A stretch of 28,148 bases of DNA, from NCBI GenBank assembly GCA_015264885.1, contig JABZYY010000007.1, positions 1 through 28,148 of the forward strand. Reading direction: 5' to 3'. This document shows positions 22,832 through 28,148 of the stretch, piece by piece (within the stretch, counting starts at the first letter, position 1; every line of letters starts with the position of its first letter). The notes beneath the pieces were generated by a model. The model had not been told where the DNA came from. It saw only the letters and a list, made by a program, of their open reading frames with translations, and made no database searches. This stretch comes from Streptococcus sp. (GTDB lineage Bacteria > Bacillota > Bacilli > Lactobacillales > Aerococcaceae). Both the position numbers and the translations under genes were made by a program.

Positions 22832-25456
22832 ATGAGAAAATATGCGGTCATTGATTTGGAAACGACAGGACCAAAATACGAATCGGGGGACCGAATTTTC
22901 CAATTTGGTTGTACATTAATCGATGGCGATGAAGTGATTGAGTATGTCTCACTGAATATAAATCCTGAAAAAAGTATTCCATTCGAAATCCAATTATTAA
23001 CAGGAGTCACAAATGCGGATGTGGCAACGGCTCCTTATTTTGATGAAGTTGCAATGACGATTTTTAATCTGTTAGAAGACCGAACGCTCGTCGCGCATAA
23101 TGTTGGGTTTGACGGACCTTTTATTATGTCTGCTTTAAAAGATGCACTGGGTCTAGAATTGGAAGTGCCACTCATCGATACGGTGCAACTGGCTCAAATT
23201 TGTTATCCAACAGCACTCAGTTATCGTCTTAGTGATTTAACAGAGACGCTAGAGATTCGTCATACTCAAGTACATACGGCAGGCAGTGATGCTCGAGCAA
23301 CAGCTGAACTATTCTTAAAAATGAAGACTAAGTTTCGAGAGTTGTCGACGATTACGTTGAAACAGCTAACCGAATTCTCTGGAGAATTACTAGGGGATAC
23401 GGGTACGATTTTTGAGGAAATTTTAGAAGAAAAAGGAAAAGAAGAAAGAGAAGCTTTTCCTTTAGAACAAGGTTTCGTCATTTCACCTCTAACCGTAAAA
23501 GAGGTAGAACTAAAGTCTTCTAAACGAAAAACGAATGCACTTGAAGCTTATCAGAAATTAGTAGATTCTGGATTCTTAGAAGATAAGGCAAGTCAGCGTG
23601 AGATGATAACCACCATAGAATCGTTGATTGAAACTGACGAACCTTTGCATTTTATTGAAGCCAGCCCTGGTTCAGGGAAAACATACGCTTATTTACTGGC
23701 AGCATTTGAAAAAGCGAGTAAGAGAAAACCAATCTGGATAGTCACTTCGAACTTACTATTGCAACAACAACTGATGGAGGATAGTGTCGCTCCAATTATT
23801 ACAGAGTTAAAGATTAAGACACCTGTAATTTCTATAAAAGGGCAAAGACACTATATTGATTTAACAGCCTTCAAGCGTGCAATTCACAAGTATCAAGAGG
23901 AGAGAAGTGCAAGAAACAGCCTTTCTATTATGGGGTTACTCGTGTGGATTACAAAGACGCAAACAGGTGATTTATCGGAGTGTAATCAAGCACTTCATCA
24001 AGTAACGTTATGGAAAGAAATATCGGTAAAAGATGCAAATGAGGAAGGAAGTCTGTATTGGGACAAGGCAGTAGCTTCAGTTCAACAAAGTCCAATTGTG
24101 GTTACTAATCATGCATTCCTTATTCAGTACGCTTCATTGATTGCTCATCGTGTAAAACCTGTTGTACTGATTGATGAAGTGCAGCAGTTTGAGCATGCCT
24201 TAGAGCAATATGGCACGACTACCGTTAACTTTTCTCATTTATTTGAGTTGCAACAATTATGGTCTGATCATCACTTAAATGTGATGTTTCATTTTTCAAA
24301 AGAAGAGGAACATCTCTCTCGTACGATGAATCGTAAGTTATTAGAAATTTGTGATTTATATGAAACTTGGTTTGAAGAGTTGAAGAGTGGACAACAACTG
24401 TCATCTTCTTTTGTATTTACATCCAGTGAGTGGAAGGAGTCAATCCACTGTGAAATGGTGAATGCCATGCAAAAGGCACTGTCTGGCGTAATGAATTTAC
24501 TGCAAGCCAATGCGGATAAGACCACTTTATTTGAAGAAAGTAGTTATTTATTAAAAGAACTAATGGAGTCTATTTCTCAATTTCAAATGGAGGCCAACGA
24601 TTATTTTGTCATCGAAGAAAAAGAACAGTACGGTCAAAATACTCTAGAATTATTAAGAGTTAAGCCAGTTATTCAGGTCTTTCATCAGTTTAGAGAGAAG
24701 ATGAGACAAATAATTGGAATTTCAGCAACGATTCCAACCTTTACACCGTTATTCCACGAGATAGAGGCAAAAGAGAAGTTGACGGTAATCGAGACAAAAG
24801 CAGAAACTGCCGACCATCAGATATTTATCCCAAATGATTTGGTGGCCGTAAATTCTTCCTCGAGTCAACAGTATCACGCACAAATTGCGGACTGTATTGA
24901 AAAAATCTATGAGCGAAAGGGCGGAAGAATGCTCGTATTGATGCATTCAGTAGAAGCGCTCTTAGCAGTAGAGAGTCTGTTAGAAGACTTTTGCCGTGCT
25001 CATCAAATTGAACTTTTGGCTCAAAAAGGACCTCAAATGGGTCGAAGAATCCAACGTCGTTTCCAAGAAAGAAATGATGCTATTTTACTTGGGGTCTATA
25101 GTTTCTGGGAAGGATTTGATAGTGGCGGCCAATCCATCGATTCACTCGTAATCACCAAATTGCCATTCCCAAATCCAGTGTCAACGGCTCAACAAATTAT
25201 TCAACTAGAGATGAAAGAGCAAGAGCGTTCTTATTTTGGCCATTACGCGATGAAGATGATGCTTCTTCAACTGTATCAAGGGCTAGGACGTTTTAGTAGA
25301 CCGCATCAAAAGAGTGCCGAAATTTGGTTGTTAGATGTTCGGGCAACGATTAGCAAATATGCGATGAAAGTAAAAAGTGTTTTCCCGGAAAACGCTACGG
25401 TTATAGAGAAACCATTTAAGAAGTGTTTGAACATTGGGAAGAATAAAAATATGTAG
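22832..25456 (+). CDS. dinG: DinG-family protein: exonuclease domain fused to XPD-like helicase
   Basis: An 874-residue fusion. Residues about 1-170 are a DEDDh 3'-5' exonuclease (DLETTG with Asp8/Glu10, HNVGFDGPF, HTAGSDARATAELF), as in the Firmicute DinG that in S. aureus acts as an exonuclease. Residues about 250-860 are an XPD/DinG helicase core with Walker A SPGSGKT (Lys283) and GVYSFWEGFDSGG. Two helicase motifs are altered: motif II reads DEVQ (448-451) instead of DEAH, and motif VI is QGLGRFSRP (from 816) rather than QGxGRLIR. I see no obvious four-cysteine iron-sulphur motif, so helicase activity is doubtful. The ATG follows AAAGGAG by 10 bases. In B. subtilis dinG also precedes ypmA-ypmB-aspB-asnS. 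Confidence 0.9.
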   Translation: MRKYAVIDLETTGPKYESGDRIFQFGCTLIDGDEVIEYVSLNINPEKSIPFEIQLLTGVTNADVATAPYFDEVAMTIFNLLEDRTLVAHNVGFDGPFIMSALKDALGLELEVPLIDTVQLAQICYPTALSYRLSDLTETLEIRHTQVHTAGSDARATAELFLKMKTKFRELSTITLKQLTEFSGELLGDTGTIFEEILEEKGKEEREAFPLEQGFVISPLTVKEVELKSSKRKTNALEAYQKLVDSGFLEDKASQREMITTIESLIETDEPLHFIEASPGSGKTYAYLLAAFEKASKRKPIWIVTSNLLLQQQLMEDSVAPIITELKIKTPVISIKGQRHYIDLTAFKRAIHKYQEERSARNSLSIMGLLVWITKTQTGDLSECNQALHQVTLWKEISVKDANEEGSLYWDKAVASVQQSPIVVTNHAFLIQYASLIAHRVKPVVLIDEVQQFEHALEQYGTTTVNFSHLFELQQLWSDHHLNVMFHFSKEEEHLSRTMNRKLLEICDLYETWFEELKSGQQLSSSFVFTSSEWKESIHCEMVNAMQKALSGVMNLLQANADKTTLFEESSYLLKELMESISQFQMEANDYFVIEEKEQYGQNTLELLRVKPVIQVFHQFREKMRQIIGISATIPTFTPLFHEIEAKEKLTVIETKAETADHQIFIPNDLVAVNSSSSQQYHAQIADCIEKIYERKGGRMLVLMHSVEALLAVESLLEDFCRAHQIELLAQKGPQMGRRIQRRFQERNDAILLGVYSFWEGFDSGGQSIDSLVITKLPFPNPVSTAQQIIQLEMKEQERSYFGHYAMKMMLLQLYQGLGRFSRPHQKSAEIWLLDVRATISKYAMKVKSVFPENATVIEKPFKKCLNIGKNKNM

Positions 25457-25477
25457 GGTATCGTCTTATATGTATGG

Positions 25478-25510
25478 TGGTATTTTTGCTTTAAATAGCG
25501 TATAATACCA
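25478..25510 (+). promoter_or_regulatory. ypmB promoter region with flanking inverted repeat
   Basis: A perfect TATAAT (25501-25506) has a weak -35 (TGGTAT, 25478-25483). TGGTATT (25478-25484) and AATACCA (25504-25510) are exact inverted repeats overlapping the -35 and the -10, so they could be an operator or a chance hairpin. Confidence 0.4.
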
Positions 25511-25545
25511 TTATCTATGAAAATTAGAGTAGAGGAGAGAAATTG

Positions 25546-26022
25546 ATGAAACGCAGAACAATGTTTATTCTTTTACTCACTTTATTTCTATTATTTTTAG
25601 CTGCTGCAAGTATCTTTTTAGTAAGTGTGGATCCAAAGATTAAAAAACGTAACGAAGCACTAACGATGATGGCACCAACCGTAGAATTTTCAAAAGTAAC
25701 AAAATTTTACTTGTACAATACGGATGCGTCTTATTACACCGTTATGGGTGAAGATAAAGACGGGAATGCCATCTACGCAATCATTCCTGAAGAAGGTGGA
25801 GATGTCACAATTCTTCAGCAATCAGCAGTGGTCAATGAGCAAGAAGCTCGTTCTATTACATTACAAGATAAACCAGATGTTGAAGTGCTTGAAGCAAGAC
25901 TTGGCCTTTTAAATGGGGAACCTGTATGGGAAGTCAATTATCGTATGAGTAATCAACGTATTGGTTATTACTATATTTCAGCGAAAAATGGTAAATGGAT
26001 TAAAGATATTGAGAATATATAG
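25546..26022 (+). CDS. ypmB: YpmB, membrane-anchored PepSY-like protein
   Basis: A 158-residue protein of the YpmB/DUF5590 family, function unknown. It starts with two-three basic residues and one hydrophobic segment at about 6-27 (MFILLLTLFLLFLAAASIFL), followed by an extracellular domain with a PepSY-like fold pattern (YYTVMGEDKDGNAIYAIIP and WEVNYRMSNQRIGYYYISAK). No lipobox cysteine or clear signal-peptidase site is visible, so it is likely anchored by its N-terminus. ATG 25546 is chosen because AGAGGAG is 8 bases upstream; an in-frame TTG sits directly before it. It is followed by aspB and asnS with short gaps, the order seen in B. subtilis. Confidence 0.85.
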   Translation: MKRRTMFILLLTLFLLFLAAASIFLVSVDPKIKKRNEALTMMAPTVEFSKVTKFYLYNTDASYYTVMGEDKDGNAIYAIIPEEGGDVTILQQSAVVNEQEARSITLQDKPDVEVLEARLGLLNGEPVWEVNYRMSNQRIGYYYISAKNGKWIKDIENI

Positions 26023-26035
26023 AAATTGGTGATTT

Positions 26036-27223
26036 ATGGTAAAAATTTCAGATAGAGTATCGAAAATTTTGCCTTCAGGAACTCTAGCGATGACACAAAA
26101 AGCTAGAGAACTAAAAGCTCAGGGAAGAAAGATCATTAGTTTATCGATTGGTGAACCTGATTTTAATACACCTGAAGTGATTACAGAGGCAGCCATTGAT
26201 GCTTTAAGAAAACACGAAACCGATCATTATACACCAGCTTTGGGAATAGATAAGTTAAGACAGGCGATTTGTGATTTTCATAAACGTAAAGATGGAATTG
26301 ATTTGCAAAAGGAACAAGTTGCGACTTTTGCGGGTGCTAAATTTGCGCTGTATTCAGTCTTTATGACTTTAGTAGATCCAGGAGATGAGGTTTTAATTCC
26401 AATTCCTTACTGGGTGAGTTATGCCGAACAAATTCAATTAGCGGATGGCGTTCCGGTGTATATTGAAACTAGAGAAAAAAATTCGTTTAAACTAACTGTG
26501 GATTTACTAAACGAATACGTAACGGATAAGACAAAACTCTTGGTGCTCAATGCGCCTTCGAATCCTTCAGGGCTCTTGTATACAAAAGAAGAGTTACTAG
26601 CGATTGGAAATTGGGCATTAGAACATAATGTATTTATCATATCAGACGAAATTTATTATGAATTAGTCTATGATGCGCCTTCCATCAGTATGGCAAGTTT
26701 ATCCCAAGAGATTTTTAATAACACATTAGTCATTAATGGATTATCAAAATCAGTTGCGATGACTGGATGGAGACTTGGATATGTATTTGGTCCAAAACGA
26801 ATCATTAGAGCTTTAAATGACTTAACAAGTCACACAACAAGTAACCCTGCTGCGGTTGTACAATATGCGGCCATTCGCGCTTTCGATGAAGACGTTGAAG
26901 CGGCTAAAAAAGAAATGCGTGACGAGTTCCAAAGAAGAATCGACGTATTTCATGGATTACTAAACGATATTCAAGGAATTAAGTGTGAGAAGCCTAAAGG
27001 AGCGTTCTACTTATTCGCGAATGTGAAAGTAGCCATGCATATCGTAGGCGTAGCTTCTTCAGAAGAGTTTGCTCTAAAGCTACTCGAAGAAGCAGGGGTT
27101 GCAACAGTATCCGGAGAGAACTTTGGATGCAACGGTTTCCTAAGACTCAGCTGTGCTAATAGCGAAGAGGAATTAAGAGAAGCCGCTAATCGAATTAAGG
27201 AATTTATTGAATCATATAAGTAA
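26036..27223 (+). CDS. aspB: Aspartate aminotransferase (class I, fold type I)
   Basis: PLP enzyme exchanging amino groups between aspartate and 2-oxoglutarate (oxaloacetate and glutamate). The 395-residue protein has LSIGEPDFNTP near the N-terminus, NAPSNPSGLLY, the PLP-contacting ISDEIYYELVY, and NGLSKSVAMTGWRLGY with the Schiff-base Lys238. It belongs to the prokaryotic Igamma group of B. subtilis AspB. The ATG has only a weak GGTGAT ribosome site 3-4 bases upstream. It lies 13 bases after ypmB and 15 bases before asnS, so these three form one operon. Aspartate supply for asparagine and asparaginyl-tRNA synthesis gives the pairing with asnS a metabolic logic. Other transaminase substrates cannot be excluded. 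Confidence 0.93.
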   Translation: MVKISDRVSKILPSGTLAMTQKARELKAQGRKIISLSIGEPDFNTPEVITEAAIDALRKHETDHYTPALGIDKLRQAICDFHKRKDGIDLQKEQVATFAGAKFALYSVFMTLVDPGDEVLIPIPYWVSYAEQIQLADGVPVYIETREKNSFKLTVDLLNEYVTDKTKLLVLNAPSNPSGLLYTKEELLAIGNWALEHNVFIISDEIYYELVYDAPSISMASLSQEIFNNTLVINGLSKSVAMTGWRLGYVFGPKRIIRALNDLTSHTTSNPAAVVQYAAIRAFDEDVEAAKKEMRDEFQRRIDVFHGLLNDIQGIKCEKPKGAFYLFANVKVAMHIVGVASSEEFALKLLEEAGVATVSGENFGCNGFLRLSCANSEEELREAANRIKEFIESYK

Positions 27224-27238
27224 AGGAAGAGTGATATT

Positions 27239-28148
27239 TTGAAAACTATAACAATGAATCAAGCAAAAGATTACGTTGGACAAACCGTTACCATTGGCGC
27301 TTGGGTAACTAACAAACGTTCAAGCGGTAAAATCGCGTTCTTACAATTACGTGATGGAAAAGCTTATTTCCAAGGAATTGTAGTAAAAGCGGACGTAAGT
27401 GAAGAAACTTTTGAATTAGCAAAAGGATTAACTCAAGAAAGTTCTGTTTTTGTAACAGGTGTTGTTCAAGAAGATACTCGTTCTAAATTAGGCTATGAGT
27501 TATTAGTAAAAGATATCGAATTAATCGGTGATAGTCATGAATACCCAATCACTCCAAAAGAGCATGGTACTGACTTCTTAATGGACCACCGTCATTTATG
27601 GTTACGTTCAACAAAACAACATGCCATTATGGAAATTCGTAATGCGATTATTTACGCATCATACGAGTTCTTTGATAAAAATGGATTCATTAAATTCGAT
27701 AGCCCAATTCTTTCAGGAAATGCGGCAGAAGATTCAACTGAATTATTCGAAACAGATTACTTCGGAGATCCAGCGTACTTAACACAATCTGGTCAATTAT
27801 ACTTAGAAGCAGGAGCAATGGCATTCGGTCGCGTATTCGACTTCGGCCCTGTATTCCGTGCAGAAAAATCTAAAACTCGTCGTCACTTAACTGAGTTCTG
27901 GATGATGGATGCTGAGTATTTATACTTAACACATGACGAGTCATTAGACTTACAAGAAGCATACGTTAAAGCGTTAATTCAAGGTGTATTAGACCGTGCA
28001 CCTCATGCGTTAGAAACTCTTGAACGTGATACTGAATTATTGAAGAAATATATTAGCGAACCGTTCAAACGTATCACATACGATGAAGCGATTGACTTAT
28101 TACAAGCGCACGAAAACGATGAAGATACTGATTACGAACACTTAGAAC
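27239..28148 (+). CDS. asnS: Asparaginyl-tRNA synthetase, 3' end cut by window
   Basis: Class II synthetase charging tRNA-Asn. The frame is open to the end of the window (about 303 residues visible, of roughly 430-450 in the family). The start is TTG 27239: AAAGGA (27222-27227) is 11 bases upstream and the protein then begins [14 protein letters not shown], like AsnS of related bacteria; the ATG at 27254 has no ribosome site. The N-terminal OB-fold anticodon-binding domain includes [19 protein letters not shown]. Class II motif 2 is [15 protein letters not shown] from Phe206, followed by WMMDAEY. AsnS rather than AspRS is indicated by the [11 protein letters not shown] pattern and the aspB-asnS context. 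No T-box leader is present. Confidence 0.95.
   Translation, partial: MKTITMNQAKDYVGQTVTIGAWVTNKRSSGKIAFLQLRDGKAYFQGIVVKADVSEETFELAKGLTQESSVFVTGVVQEDTRSKLGYELLVKDIELIGDSHEYPITPKEHGTDFLMDHRHLWLRSTKQHAIMEIRNAIIYASYEFFDKNGFIKFDSPILSGNAAEDSTELFETDYFGDPAYLTQSGQLYLEAGAMAFGRVFDFGPVFRAEKSKTRRHLTEFWMMDAEYLYLTHDESLDLQEAYVKALIQGVLDRAPHALETLERDTELLKKYISEPFKRITYDEAIDLLQAHENDEDTDYEHLE

Noticed and set aside
27224..27238. T-box riboswitch ahead of asnS
   Set aside because: Only 15 bases separate aspB and asnS, and the ypmB leader is too short for a T-box.

Overview
This 28.1 kb window is a contiguous stretch of chromosome from a low-GC Gram-positive bacterium. The gene order (scpB-rluB, fer divergent from ypbB-recQ, ypbE, cmk, ypfD/rpsA, der, hup, ypiA, ypiB, cca, dinG, ypmB, aspB, asnS) follows the Bacillus subtilis scpB-to-asnS region. 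Missing sporulation and biosynthetic genes, the reduced operons and the style of the proteins suggest Lactobacillales, most likely a Carnobacteriaceae-type organism such as Granulicatella. That placement is inferred from synteny and protein style; no database search was run.

Region 1 (1-4.7 kb): end of scpB, pseudouridine synthase rluB, a convergent bidirectional terminator, then a ferredoxin gene divergent from a ypbB-recQ pair whose start codons overlap in one CATG, and a membrane-anchored LysM protein. Region 2 (4.7-11.8 kb): cytidylate kinase, a four-domain S1 protein, the ribosome-assembly GTPase Der, the nucleoid protein HU, a TPR protein, YpiB and the CCA-adding enzyme. Region 3 (11.9-22.7 kb): an accessory block with an unrecognised 157-aa gene that has its own promoter and terminator, then a glycogen cluster. 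The cluster is split as glgA-glgP (+), an intracellular GH13 amylase/neopullulanase-like enzyme (-), and glgB-glgC-glgD (+). GlgC with GlgD makes ADP-glucose, GlgA elongates, GlgB branches, GlgP phosphorolyses and the GH13 enzyme probably handles maltodextrins or limit dextrins. Region 4 (22.8 kb-end): dinG, ypmB, aspB and the start of asnS.

Regulation is readable in several places. There are clear promoters before hup, the 157-aa gene, glgA and glgB, and strong intrinsic terminators at most unit ends. A cre-like CcpA site lies in the glgB leader. A TTTCA-TGAAA type dyad recurs in front of the 157-aa gene, glgA, the amylase and glgB, which is the most interesting non-coding signal here. No rRNA, tRNA, CRISPR array, insertion sequence, phage gene or attachment site was seen. 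No stretch over 300 bases lacks a gene; the longest gap is the 263 bases between the amylase and glgB.
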